A stretch of 64,000 nt of DNA, taken from Paracerasibacillus soli. Lineage in GTDB: Bacteria > Bacillota > Bacilli > Bacillales > Amphibacillaceae. Under the pieces are notes generated by a model. That model worked only from the letters and a program-made list of their open reading frames with translations, searched no databases and had not been told where the DNA came from. This document shows, piece after piece, positions 1-10,271 of the stretch (its first letter is position 1; every line of letters starts with the position of its first letter). The stretch lies in assembly GCF_034006335.1 (NCBI RefSeq), contig NZ_JAWDIQ010000001.1; one strand, 5' to 3'. Made by a program: the position numbers and the translations under genes.

Positions 1-203
1 AATGCAATTGACTCAGAGACACTAGCTGCTATTGGGCAAATGGGTGCAATTTGGACAGGTGGGGAACACTTGTAGCTTGGTCCTCGCTTATTGCGATTGC
101 AGGTTTTTGTGGAGTTTCTGTGTTAGATTTAGTAAGAAAGAACTTTTTACCAGTTATCATCGGTTTAGTAGTTGCCACAGTAGCAGCCGTATTCTTTTTA
201 TAA
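1..203 (+). CDS. C-terminal end of a multi-pass permease (partial, frameshifted)
   Basis: The window opens inside a gene. The readable C-terminus is hydrophobic and ends GLVVATVAAVFFL, typical of the last transmembrane helix of an ion or organic-acid permease. A single missing G in the G run at 61-64 breaks the frame; restoring it joins GAIWTG to GTLVAWSSLIAIAG. The family cannot be fixed from about 67 residues; an antiporter or carboxylate permease is a guess. A terminator hairpin follows at 242. Confidence 0.5.
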
Positions 204-241
204 AAGTCAAGTATCAAAAAGGGAAGCATCCTTCTATAACT

Positions 242-289
242 ATCAGCATGGACTTTCGTAAATGAAATGACATGCTGATTTTCTGTTTT
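242..289 (+). terminator. Rho-independent terminator
   Basis: Stem ATCAGCATG (242-250) pairs with CATGCTGAT (271-279), followed by TTTCTGTTTT. It closes the partial permease gene. The loop is long (20 nt). Confidence 0.6.
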
Positions 290-426
290 CATACTGATTC
301 GCTTAAATTATACATACTGCATGAAACTAACTGTAATACACATAGAAAAGAAGTCATATTATTTGCTGTTGTTATCAGAACTATGGAAAAATAGTGGTGA
401 TGAAGAAAATAAGTGGAGGGATGATG

Positions 427-1404
427 ATGAAAGCTTATGTTCATGAATATGGAAAATTACTTATAAAAGATATGCCAGAACCAGTTGCAGAAAAAGGAGA
501 AGTAGTTGTAGCAATACGCGCGGCTGGCTTAAATCGACGTGATTTATACATACCAAATCGACGCGGTAATGAAGTTGGGGCATTAATTTTAGGGTCAGAT
601 GGAGCAGGCATCATTGCATCGGTTGGAGAAGGAGTAACGAATGTAAAAGAAGGAGATGCAGTCATCATTAATCCGAGTTTGCGTTGGTTTAAGGAAAGTG
701 TAGCACCACCAAAGGAATTTGATATTTTGGGAATGCCCGATAATGGCACTTTCGCTGAAAAAATAGTTATTGATGCTCATCAAGTAGAGAAAAAACCTTC
801 CTTTCTAACGTGGGAAGAGGCAGGGGTTTTAGGTTTAGCTGGATTAACAGGCTACCGCGCTCTCGTCACAAGAGGCCAGATTAAAGCAGGAGAAACGGTG
901 TTTATTCCCGGAGCGGGAAGTGGGGTTGCCACTTATTTAATTCAGTTTGCTAAAAACCTTGGAGCTACTGTTATCGTTTCATCTCGAAGCAAGGAGAAGT
1001 TAGCTGCAGCTAAAAAACTTGGTGCAGATGTAGCGGTTGATACAAACGCAGATTGGGAGAAGGAATTGGCAAATTATACGATAGATTTAGTAATTGAAAG
1101 CGTAGGACGTGCTACGTTTCATCGTTCATTAAAAGTATTAAAACCGGGTGGTAGAATTGTTGTCTTTGGTGCGACAACAGAAGATACGATAACGTTTGAT
1201 TTACGAGAGTTCTTCTATGGGCAATATACATTATTAGGATCGACAATGGGAAGTCGTGAGGAATTTCGCAATATGACAAAACATGTTGAAACACATCAAA
1301 TACATCCTGTAATCGATGAGTTTTTCCCATTGGAGCGGGCGCAAGAAGCGTTTCATAAGTTAGAAGTAAATAAACAATTCGGTAAGATTGGACTAAGTTT
1401 TTAA
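427..1404 (+). CDS. Zinc-free MDR-family NAD(P)H oxidoreductase (YogA/quinone-oxidoreductase-like)
   Basis: Medium-chain dehydrogenase/reductase of about 325 residues. The N-terminal GroES-like domain (ILGSDGAGII, VGEGV) is followed by a Rossmann domain with the nucleotide motif GAGSGVATYLIQFAKNLGA near residue 160. The protein has no cysteine at all, so neither the structural nor the catalytic zinc site of alcohol dehydrogenases can form; a quinone or enone reductase of the YogA type is more likely. Three ATG codons lie in tandem at 421, 424 and 427; the strong GGAGGG at 415-420 favours 427. The gene stands alone and ends at a palindromic terminator element (1425-1487). Substrate unknown. 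Confidence 0.8.
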   Translation: MKAYVHEYGKLLIKDMPEPVAEKGEVVVAIRAAGLNRRDLYIPNRRGNEVGALILGSDGAGIIASVGEGVTNVKEGDAVIINPSLRWFKESVAPPKEFDILGMPDNGTFAEKIVIDAHQVEKKPSFLTWEEAGVLGLAGLTGYRALVTRGQIKAGETVFIPGAGSGVATYLIQFAKNLGATVIVSSRSKEKLAAAKKLGADVAVDTNADWEKELANYTIDLVIESVGRATFHRSLKVLKPGGRIVVFGATTEDTITFDLREFFYGQYTLLGSTMGSREEFRNMTKHVETHQIHPVIDEFFPLERAQEAFHKLEVNKQFGKIGLSF

Positions 1405-1424
1405 TTCGCTAAAATAAGTATGAT

Positions 1425-1487
1425 GAGGCCGGCACAAAAGGATCCGCCCTGAGGGGAGGCAGATCCTTTTTGTTTTTTCTCAACCTC
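1425..1487. repeat. Dispersed palindromic element, copy 1, acting as a two-way terminator
   Basis: Starts GAGGCCGGCACAAAAGGATC and ends in CAACCTC; inner stem AAAAGGATC/GATCCTTTT with T-rich tails. It lies between convergent genes. It belongs to a family with copies at 5620, 17312, 33327, 48592 and 55282, all built as GAGGC-GG-ACA...GGGTCTGAC...palindrome. Confidence 0.7.
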
Positions 1488-1496
1488 ATTGGTTTT

Positions 1497-1655
1497 TTAC
1501 TTTAATACGGAAAGAAAAGGCGTAGTGATAATCGTTAATGCTAATATACCTACGACAATTGCGCCGACTTTGCTTTTGCTTTTCCATAGCTCAGTTGTAA
1601 AGTGTACCGCATAGAAAAACATGAGAATCATACTAATCCAAATAAATATCTTCAT
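1497..1655 (-). CDS. 52-residue two-TM protein ending the ger operon (D-subunit-like candidate)
   Basis: Starts 9 bases after the germination lipoprotein gene, with GGAGTAAGAG as ribosome site overlapping that spacer. Product begins MKIFIWISMILMFFYAV, has a short polar loop (TELWKSKSKVG) and a second hydrophobic stretch (AIVVGILALTIITTPFL). Some germinant-receptor operons carry a small two-TM D subunit that modulates receptor function; size, topology and position fit, although 52 residues is shorter than typical D proteins. No sequence motif confirms it. Confidence 0.6.
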   Translation of the reverse strand: MKIFIWISMILMFFYAVHFTTELWKSKSKVGAIVVGILALTIITTPFLSVLK

Positions 1656-1664
1656 ATTTATCTC

Positions 1665-2912
1665 TTACTCCTTCATTTTTGGTAGCTCTACCTGACGTCC
1701 TACATTTTCTACCCTTATATCAACGGAAACTTTTACATCCATATCGGGGTATTTTTCCATCCAATTATAAGCTTTATATTTTGGTATAGTTAAAAACTGT
1801 TTTCGAGCGGCAAGTGACCAAGCAAATGGATTACCTTTTAATTCTTCTTTCGTCTTCTTTATCAATTTTTCTATTTTATTATGTAATTGGCTTCTAATGG
1901 ATTCTTTAAGTTCATGTTGTCTTGTCGTACTATCCGCAAAATCTACCATACTGTGGTTCGTTAGTACATCGACTGCTAGTGGAAGATCAACTGTAATCGT
2001 ATCATTCTTAATATCAACTTGGACATCCGCCTTCTCACGTTGTTCCACTTTTATTGTCATTTCATATGCGTCGTTAAATGGATCTTCTAATATAAACAAC
2101 ATATCCTCCGCGCTTAATGTTCTTTTTAATAGGATGGAGAGTTTTGTTTCTTCTGTTGTAAGCGTACCAATCATTTTACCTTTCTTAAAAACAGCGGAAC
2201 CTCCATAATTAATGAAGTTTGTTCTTCCTTCATAAGGGAATTCACCAGCTTTATAATTGGCAGGATTTGAAAGTGGCTGATCTGATTGTTCGGCTGTTGC
2301 ATAAATCGCTAAAAATAAATCTCCGTCGGCTGCAGTAATTCTAAATAAATCATTTACAACTGAATTAGGAATTTGGCCTGTTTTTGTGTCTTGCTCAAAA
2401 ACAAATTTAAAGTATTTATGCATTCTTGATTCCAGTACTGGTTGGTTTTTTTCGAAAAATGTTAATGGATCTTCTTTTGTAACCAAAAAGTTTATATCTC
2501 TTCTTAATGCGATACCTTTTGTAATATCGTACATCCAACGCATAAAGTTATCTGTTTTGGCAAATTCCTCTGATACAACAAATGCACGTAATATATTGTA
2601 AGTAACATCTTTAGCTATGACGGCATTTGCTATATTTTCGGCAGAAATAATATCGCTTGCTTCAAAGGAAATAATTTCGGCAGGTGCGGCATTGGGAGGA
2701 GCACCGCCGCCTTGCTGTTCGGTACCATACTTTGGGTTTGCGATAAGATAGGTGACTTGGATGTTATCACTATTATCATTAGGTGATTTATCTAAACCAA
2801 CAGCTAAAATATAGGCACTTGTTTCAACCTCTGTTCGATCTGCACAACTAGATAATAATAGGCAAAGTAAAAGTAGGGACAATATTTTGTTAAGATTTTG
2901 GTTGTATATCAT
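1665..2912 (-). CDS. Germinant receptor lipoprotein, GerAC family
   Basis: 415 residues, close to the family length. A lipoprotein signal with lipobox LLSSC (cysteine near residue 23) targets it to the outer face of the spore inner membrane. The domain carries family-typical text such as AYILAVGLDK, FEASDIISAENIANAVI and YGGSAVFKKGKMIGTL. It forms the nutrient germinant receptor with the A and B subunits encoded just upstream. Its ATG lies inside the end of the gerAB-type gene once the latter's frameshift is repaired, suggesting translational coupling. Which paralog it matches (GerA, GerB or GerK) cannot be told. Confidence 0.9.
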   Translation of the reverse strand: MIYNQNLNKILSLLLLCLLLSSCADRTEVETSAYILAVGLDKSPNDNSDNIQVTYLIANPKYGTEQQGGGAPPNAAPAEIISFEASDIISAENIANAVIAKDVTYNILRAFVVSEEFAKTDNFMRWMYDITKGIALRRDINFLVTKEDPLTFFEKNQPVLESRMHKYFKFVFEQDTKTGQIPNSVVNDLFRITAADGDLFLAIYATAEQSDQPLSNPANYKAGEFPYEGRTNFINYGGSAVFKKGKMIGTLTTEETKLSILLKRTLSAEDMLFILEDPFNDAYEMTIKVEQREKADVQVDIKNDTITVDLPLAVDVLTNHSMVDFADSTTRQHELKESIRSQLHNKIEKLIKKTKEELKGNPFAWSLAARKQFLTIPKYKAYNWMEKYPDMDVKVSVDIRVENVGRQVELPKMKE

Positions 2913-3995
2913 GGTTCTTCTTCTCCTTTAATTTTGCTGCTGTCCATAATAGAAATGGAAAAATATAAACAAAAGGAGTCATATAAATCATCAGTTTATC
3001 GCGGATGTGGTACAACGTAAGTGTAGGATAATCTGAATTAAACCAATAAATATAATAATATAGGCAAAAATCGGGATGAGATACTCAAAGTGTTTAATGT
3101 TGAATATTTGTCCAAATATATAAGCAGAAATAAATAAATACACACTTATTCTAATAAACGGGACGACAAGCCAGAAAGGGAAAAAGATTGTTTCAATATT
3201 TTCTAGGCTACCAAAGTGAATGAATCGTAATAATTCATGATAAGGATAACTAATTAATTTTGCTGTTTCAAAATCAAATATGACAATAAAGGCGATAAAT
3301 GCAAAGGTAATCTCTACAATTAGTATAGAGACAGCTATCAATGTTCCTTTTTTGAAACTCTTTAAACTTGACACAAAGGGAATGACGACAAAGAGCAGTA
3401 ATAAGTCAAATTGTACGGAACCACGTAAAAAAGATTCCTTGATGATTTCTATTTCGCCGGATCCGAAAATGGGAAATAGGAATTCAGATGTACCTTGCAT
3501 GATACCTAGCACCAATGCGATTAAAAATGCTGCATTAATAATCGGGAATAAAACCCAGGAAATGGAGCCGATATTCTCTATCCCTTTCTTTCCTACATAG
3601 GCACAAACCCCCATGAGGACAACGTAAATCCATAGAGGGGCAGTTTCAGGAAAGTACATCGTGGAAATAATATCTGTATATTTTGCTGAATCAAGTACAA
3701 TCGTATATGAAAAGACAACCCAAATGAAAAGCAATATAATAACTGTTAAAACCTTCCCGAAAAGCTGATTCATATATTCGGCAAAACTTGTCGTGTCAAA
3801 TTTACTTTGTACCTTAAACATCATCAAAGTTGGCAAGCCAATAAACAAACTTAGAAAAAAGGGTGACATCCAAGCAGCGGTATCTAATCCGGTTATAAAT
3901 ATGACTGGGGTATCATCAGTAATCTTTGCACCTGTCATAATAACTGCAAGTGCAACAAATTCACGAATACCAACTTTACCTTCTGGTTCCAACAT
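2890..3995 (-). CDS. Germinant receptor permease-like subunit, GerAB family (frameshifted near C-terminus)
   Basis: Integral membrane subunit of the APC superfamily, starting MLEPEGKVGIREFVALA, with about ten hydrophobic segments. The germinant-binding subunit of receptors of this class. Near 3025 a one-base loss diverts the frame; repaired, the protein continues TLTLYHIRDKLMIYMTP and ends with a lysine-rich tail overlapping the start of the lipoprotein gene by 23 bases. Repaired length is about 368 residues, normal for the family. Starts 3 bases after the A-subunit stop, with AGGTGA as ribosome site. Confidence 0.88.
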
Positions 3996-3998
3996 GAA

Positions 3999-5534
3999 TT
4001 AATCACCTGTCTTTTTTTGTGTATCCTTTGGCTTTATGAAACCTGGGCGAAAACGATCTTTACTCAATATTGTTCGAAAAATTGTATTTTTTGATGGGAT
4101 GTATGATGGTGTTAATGGTGATAAATATGGTACACCAAATGATTTTAATGAAGATAAGTATGTTAATCCCATGACGAATACTGCCATAATTCCATAAAAT
4201 CCAAAAAGATAAGCTGCACATATGCAAGCAAAACGCGATATACGAAAGGCGTAGTTAAGGCTATAATCTCCAATGACAAATGAGCATAATCCACCTAAAG
4301 CAACTACAATGACGACTACTGGACTGACAACGTTCGCCTGTACTGCTGCTTGACCTAAAATAAGGGCACCCACGATTCCAATCGTTGGACCGATAGGGGT
4401 AGGTACACGTAATCCAGCTTCCCTAATTAATTCAAAAGCTATCTCCATCAGAATAATTTCCGCAAATACTGTTAAAGGGACTTTAAAGCGTGCCGATACA
4501 ATGGCAAAAAGCAAATCGGGCGGAATCATTCCGGCGTGAAAGGTTGTTAACGCAATATAAATAGCAGAGGTAAGCAGGGTAATTAGTAATGCAAGGCCCC
4601 GCAAAAAACGCGTGAAATTTCCATAAGGTAAACGTAAATAGTAATCTTCCGCGTTATGGTAAAATGACCAAAAAGTTGCAGGTAAAATTAAGCAATCTGG
4701 TGAATTATCCATAATTAACACAATAAAGCCATCTGCAATAAAGGAAGCTGCGCGATCGGGTCGTTCTGTATATAGTATCGTAGGAAAAACGGAATAACTT
4801 CTTTCATCTATGTATTGCTCTAATAACGATAGATTTTGTATCATATCAACATCTAGGGAATCAAGTCGTTTTTTTATATTATCAACTAGTTTATCATTAG
4901 CTAAATCGTTTACATATAACATAAATACTTCGTTATTCGCACGTTTTGAAATGGACATCGATTCTACAATGAGGTTTTCATTTTTAATTTTTTTACGAAT
5001 GAGTGAAATATTTGATGAAGCTTTTTCGATGAAAGCTTCTTTTGGCCCTTTGACAACATGTTCATTTTCTGGTTGTTCAATATTTCTAGACTCAAAGTTA
5101 CCTGCATTAAAAATATATGCAACTTGAAAACCTTCGATAAATAATATGGCATCTCCACCGTTCACATGTTTTATCAAAGACGAGATAGTAGAGGTGGTAG
5201 TGATGGTATTTCCGGCTACAATATTTTCAAATCTTACTTTCATCTTGATTGCTAATTAAAGGAGAAATGATACTATTTTCAATTTCTTGGATGTCCGTAA
5301 TTGTTTTAATAAATAGTAATGTAGCTTGTTTTTGTAGTCCGCTTATTTTTAAATTTCTAAACGTAATATCAGAGTTCTTAGGATATGAATATAGCTTTTT
5401 AAACGTCTGAATATTATCTTGTAAATTGTCTTGAATTTGTTTAGGTGTTAAAGGATTACCATTACCCGAATTATTTGGATTCTCCTTCTTTTTTCTGGCT
5501 GATTCATTAGTTGTTTCACAAACTTAGCTAACAT
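3999..5534 (-). CDS. Germinant receptor A subunit, GerAA/SpoVAF family (two frameshifts)
   Basis: First gene of the operon. The intact part starts at 5243 and carries the family motifs FPTILYTERPDRAASFIADG, PIGPTIGIVGALILGQAAV and C-terminal membrane helices. The usual N-terminal domain is found upstream in other frames: MLAKFVKQLMNQPE, then NPLTPKQIQDNLQDNIQTF to QDES. The shifts lie near 5490 (A-rich run) and 5235. Repaired length is about 510 residues, normal for the family. Start ATG at 5534 follows GGAG. Assembles with the B and C subunits in the spore inner membrane. A sigma-G promoter lies at 5565-5594. Confidence 0.87.
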
Positions 5535-5564
5535 AAAGGACACTCCAATGTAACATCATATAAT

Positions 5565-5594
5565 TAGAATGCCTCGAATGACAGTGTTTATTCA
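5565..5594 (-). promoter_or_regulatory. Sigma-G promoter of the ger operon
   Basis: On the minus strand, TGAATA (5594-5589), a 17-base spacer, and CATTCTA (5571-5565). This is close to the forespore sigma-G consensus (TGAATA, 17-18 bases, CATACTA). It sits about 30 bases before the gerAA-type start, as expected for a receptor expressed in the forespore. Confidence 0.75.
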
Positions 5595-5619
5595 TTTACA
5601 TCACAAAAAGCAAAAAAAA

Positions 5620-5736
5620 GCTGAGACAAAACCAAATTGTCAGACTCCCTCAACTACTACAATCAGCATGAAACACTGAACTTTTTATTATTTATAGTAG
5701 TTGAACGAGGGAGTTAGACTGTCCCAACCTCTTTTT
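5620..5736. repeat. Dispersed palindromic element, copy 2 (long inverted repeat)
   Basis: Left arm AGACTCCCTCAACTACTA, right arm TAGTAGTTGAACGAGGGAGT, flanked by GCTGAGACA and TGTCCCAACCTC. Loop of about 35 bases. T-rich tail on the plus strand (CTCTTTTTC). Lies between the ger operon promoter and the end of the symporter gene, probably terminating the latter. Confidence 0.7.
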
Positions 5737-5803
5737 CAAATGTAAAGTAATGAATTTAATTACGAAGATAGTATTGCTTTATCTTGAACGAAGAAGCTTA
5801 TTT

Positions 5804-7031
5804 TTACGTATGCTGGACTTGAACCATCCAGTCTTTTCCTTCTAGTTTTCTTGTGACAAGCATGCTTGAAACGGTATCGCCTGTTACGTTTACCATTGTC
5901 GCTGGAGGATCGACAACGACACCGATTGCTGAGATAATTGGTAGAGCTTCGATTGGTAGGCCGTATAATGTGACAATCATCATTTCGCCCATGAACCCAC
6001 CTCCGGGGATACCGCTCATTACAATTCCTGATAATAAACAGATACCAATCGCTGTCAGAAATGTTTGCCACCCGCTAAAGTCCATATGAAAAACTCCAAA
6101 GACGAATGCAATTTTTAACATAGCAGACAGACAGGAGCCGTCCATGTGTATTGTTGCACCAAGCGGTAATACAGTTTCTCTGATGTCTTTTGGAACGCCA
6201 ATGTTTTTGGCAGCTTGTAGGTTAACTGGTAATGAAGCAATACTACTCCCAGTACCTAATGATGTAACAGCAGGAGAAAGGATATTTTTCCAAAAATGTC
6301 CGACGCCTTTTTTTCCACCAGCAATAAATGCGTATAATGTAAAGCCAATAAAAAAGTATAATATAGCCACTGGATAATAAATGATAACAGCCTTTGCATA
6401 GTCACCAATTAAATCAGCACCAAATTGACCGATTAAGGTAGCGAAGTATGCCCCCAATCCAATTGGAGCTACATACATAATGAGTTGTACAAGTCTCATA
6501 AAAACTTCCGACCCACTCACAAGGAATTTAGCAAATGGTTTACCTTTTTCCCGACTAAACCAGTGGAAATCCCGATTAATACTGAAAATACAATAAGTGC
6601 AAGCATGTTTTTTCTGGAAAATAAATCTATGAAATCTGATACCGTGAAAGTTTGTACTAATTGCTCTGACAAAGTTAACTGATCTACTGCTTCAGGTGTT
6701 TCCTGTGGAATAGCAGCATGACTTCCAGGTGAAAAGATTACGGTTGCAATTAACATAAATACGGAGGCGATAATTCCTGTTAGAATAAATACGGTCATCA
6801 TCGTACCCATAATTTTACCTAAACGTTTCATGCTATTCATATTGGCAATAGCCGAAGAAATAGAAAAAAATACAAGCGGTATTACAACCATAAATAATAA
6901 ATTAATAAATATGTCACCAAGTGGTTTTATGATACTTGCCGGTCTCCAAAAATGAGACCAATAATGGATCCGATAATAATTGATACAAGTAAAATAATTG
7001 GAAAACGGTAGGCTATTAACTTTTCTTTCAT
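5804..7031 (-). CDS. Sodium/proton-dicarboxylate (glutamate/aspartate) symporter, DAACS family (frameshifted)
   Basis: Secondary carrier for C4-dicarboxylates or acidic amino acids (GltP/GltT/DctP relatives). Visible family text: ASIIKPLGDIFINLLFMVV, a serine-rich loop TSLGTGSSIASLPV, GATIHMDGS and GIPGGGFMGEM. The true N-terminus MKEKLIAYRFPIIL at 7031 follows GGGAGAAG. Frame breaks near 6955 and 6520 each need one base. Repaired length about 410 residues, normal. The GSSIASLPV text replaces the TSSS loop typical of glutamate carriers, so dicarboxylate or serine/threonine are also possible substrates. Confidence 0.82.
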
Positions 7032-7305
7032 ACATTTCTTCTCCCTTAAAGAAGTGGTTCAAAAAGTACGTTAAACGTAAATAACGAGTCATTGGCTAAT
7101 TTTTACACAAATCTATATAGAAGGCTTATTTTCTTCCAAGAATGCAGTGGAGAAATGTATAGCGTAGAATTGTATCAGACCAACGGTATTTTTAAATCCT
7201 TGTCCATTATTTTCTTTTTGAACAATCACTTATTTTAGTTTTTGGTTACGTAGTAATTTAACACGTAATCGTAGTTTACACGAAAAAGGGGAGTAAAAAA
7301 AGTAT

Positions 7306-8166
7306 TTAATTTTTTAAGTAAGGTGTTACTAAGTCAATTGCAGTTTGTAGTTTTTTGCTATTTTTCTCATACATATCTTTTGACTGCTCGTTTCTTGTTT
7401 CCAAAGCAAATAATTCTAAATCAGCTTGGCACTTTTTCATAGTCGCTAAAAGCATAGGCTTTTGGGTGGGACTTGGAACGGCAAGCTTATCATCGTATAA
7501 ATCGACGGTGAGTTGACCGTCGCTATCGACCTGTCCGAGAAATACATTTTCAATGCTAATATTCATTTTTTCTAGTTCTGTTTCTAGCCAAGTTGGATTT
7601 AAGGAAGTATTGGCTAGTGGTTCTAAGAGAACTCTTCCGTCCATGATAACTGTTTGCGGCTCCCGTCTAGGTGGCATTTTGATTCCCAAATCAGCTGCAG
7701 TAAGTGATTGTTTGTCAGACTTCGGTAGTACACTTAACGCACCACTAGGCTCAAGAATTGCAAATTCAACATCTGACACTTGAAATATGTTGTTTCTCCG
7801 TAAATTTTCAAGTAAGTCGTCAGTGGAATACCGTTCCTGCTTCAATTTATCTTCCATTATTTTACCATTTTGTATCACGACCGTACTTTTACCTTGGGAG
7901 AAGTTACGAAAGGCTTTACTCTTTAAAGATAACCATTCGACAAAAAAGGGAATGATAAACCAAATGAACATCGCAATTAACCCATATATTATTGGTGTGT
8001 CTAAAACACTTGAGTGGATAGCGACTATTCCGCCTAAAACAATTCCTGAAATATATTCAAAAATATTTAATTGAGATAATTGTTTTTTTCCGAGCCATTT
8101 TGTCATGAAAAATAACACGACGACGAGTGCGAAAGCCCTGAGAGCGATTTCTAACCAGTTTGGCAT
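7306..8166 (-). CDS. DUF421 + DUF1657 membrane protein (2Duf), last gene of the spoVA2mob-type operon
   Basis: 286 residues. Three N-terminal transmembrane helices (FALVVVLFFMTKWLGKKQLS, GIVLGGIVAIHS, GLIAMFIWFIIPFF), then the cytoplasmic DUF421 (YetF-type) domain to about residue 205, then a DUF1657-like helical tail (MKKCQADLELFALETRN). This fusion is the protein called 2Duf in spoVA2mob operons and has been tied to raised spore heat resistance. Ribosome site AGAAAGGAAA; starts 15 bases after the preceding DUF1657 gene, so co-transcribed. Frame is intact. Confidence 0.88.
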   Translation of the reverse strand: MPNWLEIALRAFALVVVLFFMTKWLGKKQLSQLNIFEYISGIVLGGIVAIHSSVLDTPIIYGLIAMFIWFIIPFFVEWLSLKSKAFRNFSQGKSTVVIQNGKIMEDKLKQERYSTDDLLENLRRNNIFQVSDVEFAILEPSGALSVLPKSDKQSLTAADLGIKMPPRREPQTVIMDGRVLLEPLANTSLNPTWLETELEKMNISIENVFLGQVDSDGQLTVDLYDDKLAVPSPTQKPMLLATMKKCQADLELFALETRNEQSKDMYEKNSKKLQTAIDLVTPYLKN

Positions 8167-8181
8167 CTTTGTATTTCCTTT

Positions 8182-8385
8182 CTATTTCTTATATTGCGGT
8201 TCTTCATTTATCAACATCGTTAATTGTTGATCAAGATCAAATTTTATATCGTAAATAAGTTTATTTGCTTGCTCTAGTACTTTTTGCGTTTCTTTATTTG
8301 TAGTCTGATTAGCCAATATATCCATCGTTGCTTCGATACTTTTAATGCTTGCGTAGCATGATCTGACTTGTGAACCAACTGTCAT
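8182..8385 (-). CDS. DUF1657 small helical protein (second copy)
   Basis: 67 residues, starting MTVGSQVRSCYASIKSIEA; the same MTVG(S/T)Q start and EEPQYK ending as the operon's first gene. Probably a two-helix protein. Preceded by GAGGGATAAAT. Lies between spoVAEb and the 2Duf gene. Function unknown; DUF1657 genes are diagnostic of spoVA2mob-type operons. Confidence 0.85.
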   Translation of the reverse strand: MTVGSQVRSCYASIKSIEATMDILANQTTNKETQKVLEQANKLIYDIKFDLDQQLTMLINEEPQYKK

Positions 8386-8412
8386 ATTTATCCCTCACTT
8401 TATGCTTCAATA

Positions 8413-8763
8413 TTATCCTTTTGGTTTAAATATTAAGGCACCAATCATTCCGAAAATGATCGCTGCAGAAATACCTGAACTTGTTACTTCAAACATACCG
8501 GTTATGACACCAATTAGCCCATGTTTTTCTGCCTCTGCCATTGCACCATGGACGAGCGAATTTCCAAAGCTTGTAATCGGAACGGTAGCACCAGCTCCGG
8601 CAAAGTCAATTAAAGGCTCGTACCAACCAATGCCATCCAATATTGCTCCTAACACGACTAAAATGCTCAATGTGTGGCCTGGCGTTAGTTTGAAAACGTC
8701 AAACATTATTTGACCAATTACACAAATGAGTCCACCAACAACAAAAGCCCAAAAAAAGATCAT
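8413..8763 (-). CDS. spoVAEb: Stage V sporulation protein AEb
   Basis: 116 residues, four hydrophobic segments: MIFFWAFVVGGLICVIGQ, LTPGHTLSILVVLGAILDG, the conserved AGAGATVPITSFGNSLVHGA loop and a C-terminal helix. Part of the SpoVA dipicolinate channel of the spore inner membrane. Its ATG overlaps the spoVAD stop (ATGA), so translation is coupled. Confidence 0.92.
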   Translation of the reverse strand: MIFFWAFVVGGLICVIGQIMFDVFKLTPGHTLSILVVLGAILDGIGWYEPLIDFAGAGATVPITSFGNSLVHGAMAEAEKHGLIGVITGMFEVTSSGISAAIIFGMIGALIFKPKG

Positions 8764-9777
8764 GAAATATCACTTCCTGACTCAATAGAAACAGCATGTG
8801 CAATACATGGAATAGAACCTTTTTGCTGCATAGACATTGGAGAATGTAGCGCCCCAGTTGCTACGGCTAAAATCCGTTTTACTTTTCCTTCCGTTAACTT
8901 TTTTAAATAGTGACCGTATATACCAACTGCCGAACTTGCTGTCCCGCTCCCACCGGATAGGACTGGTTGTTCTTCTTTGTAGATGGCTATCCCACAATCT
9001 TCGAATTGCTCTTCTTTAATTGGGACACCTTTCTCATGTAGGAGATCAAATGATATTTCCCTACCCACTTTTCCAAGATCTCCAGTTACAATAAGGTCAT
9101 AATAAGAGTGATCAACACCCATTTCTTTTAAGTGTGTTATAATCGTGTCAACTGCAGCAGGAGCCATGGCACTTCCCATATTAAAAGGGTCTGTAATTCC
9201 CAAATCGACTACTTTACCAATTGTAGCCGAAGTGACTACTGGGCCAAGAACCTGCTTTAGCAAGGAGGCCACATCCTGCACCAGTTACGGTCCATTGTGC
9301 AGTGGGAGGTTTTTGACCGCCATATTCTGTAGGATAACGGAATTGTCGTTCGGTCGCGCTGTTATGGCTTGCGGTGCCACTTAAAATATAATTCGCACCA
9401 CCGGCATTTATTATAAATGCTGCTAAAGCCAGTCCTTCCATAGAAGTAGCACATGCGCTAAAAATTCCAAAGTATGGTATATCTAATGTTTTGGCAGCAA
9501 GTGTTGTTGGTGTTATTTGATTAATTAAATCTCCGCCAATAAAAAATTCTACTTGTTCTTTTTGTATGGGACTATTTTTGATAGCATGTTGGCAAGCCTC
9601 TTCCAGCATAACCTGTTGTGCCTTTTCAAAAGAATCTTGCTCTAGCCACGTATCACCGTGTAGAATATCAAAAGCTTCAGGAATCTTTCCTTTCGCTTCA
9701 AAAGGGCCACCAACTGTCCCTGTCGAGATAATGACTGGTTTATTATCAAATATCCATGTACGATGCCCTTTCAACAT
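8760..9777 (-). CDS. spoVAD: Stage V sporulation protein AD, dipicolinate-binding (frameshifted)
   Basis: Thiolase-fold protein (about 338 residues) that binds Ca-dipicolinate at the inner spore membrane. Start ATG at 9777 overlaps the spoVAC stop (TAATG) and gives MLKGHRTWIFDNKPVI. Conserved segments: GTVGGPFEAKG, GGDLINQITPT, FSACATSMEGLALA, TVTGAGCGLLAKAG and, after the break near 9250, GPVVTSATIGK and DLIVTGDLGKVG. The shift is a single-base error in the text, not a split gene. Confidence 0.92.
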
Positions 9778-10264
9778 TATAAGCCACCCCATTGTATAAG
9801 AATTGTTTTGATGAGGGCGACAATGAAAGCAGAAAAAACACCAAATAAAATAACAGAACCTGCTAACTTAAACATATTGCCACCAACACCTAAAACAAAT
9901 CCTTCTGATCGATGTTCAATTGCTGCTGAAATAACTGAGTTTCCAAAACCTGTTACAGGAACCGCGGAACCTGCACCAGCAAACTGCCCAATTCTGTCGT
10001 ATATACCAAATCCCGTTAAAAGCATTGTGATAAAGATTAATGTGGCAACAGTTGGGTTACCAGCTGTTTTCTCTGTAAAATCAAAAAAGTAAATGTAAAA
10101 TGTCGAAATGAGTTGACCAATTAAACAAATGAATCCACCGACAAAAAAGGCTTTTATACAGTTTTTAATAACAGGTCGTTTCGCCTCTCTTTTTGTTGAA
10201 ATGCTTGGTATTGTTGTGCTTCGGGAGTAAGTTTTTTATTTTTATTATTTGCCAATTCATTCAC
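9777..10264 (-). CDS. spoVAC: Stage V sporulation protein AC (frameshifted)
   Basis: Mechanosensitive SpoVA channel subunit. Repaired sequence runs from VNELANNKNKKLTPEAQQYQ (GTG at 10264) through KRPVIKNCIKAFFVGG to GIYDRIGQFAGAGSAVPV and VGGNMFKLAGSVILFG. One base is missing near 10188 (GAGAGG). The GTG start lies 7 bases after the upstream lipoprotein gene; the ribosome site there is poor, suggesting coupling. About 162 residues, normal length. Confidence 0.9.
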
Positions 10265-10271
10265 TCTTTCA

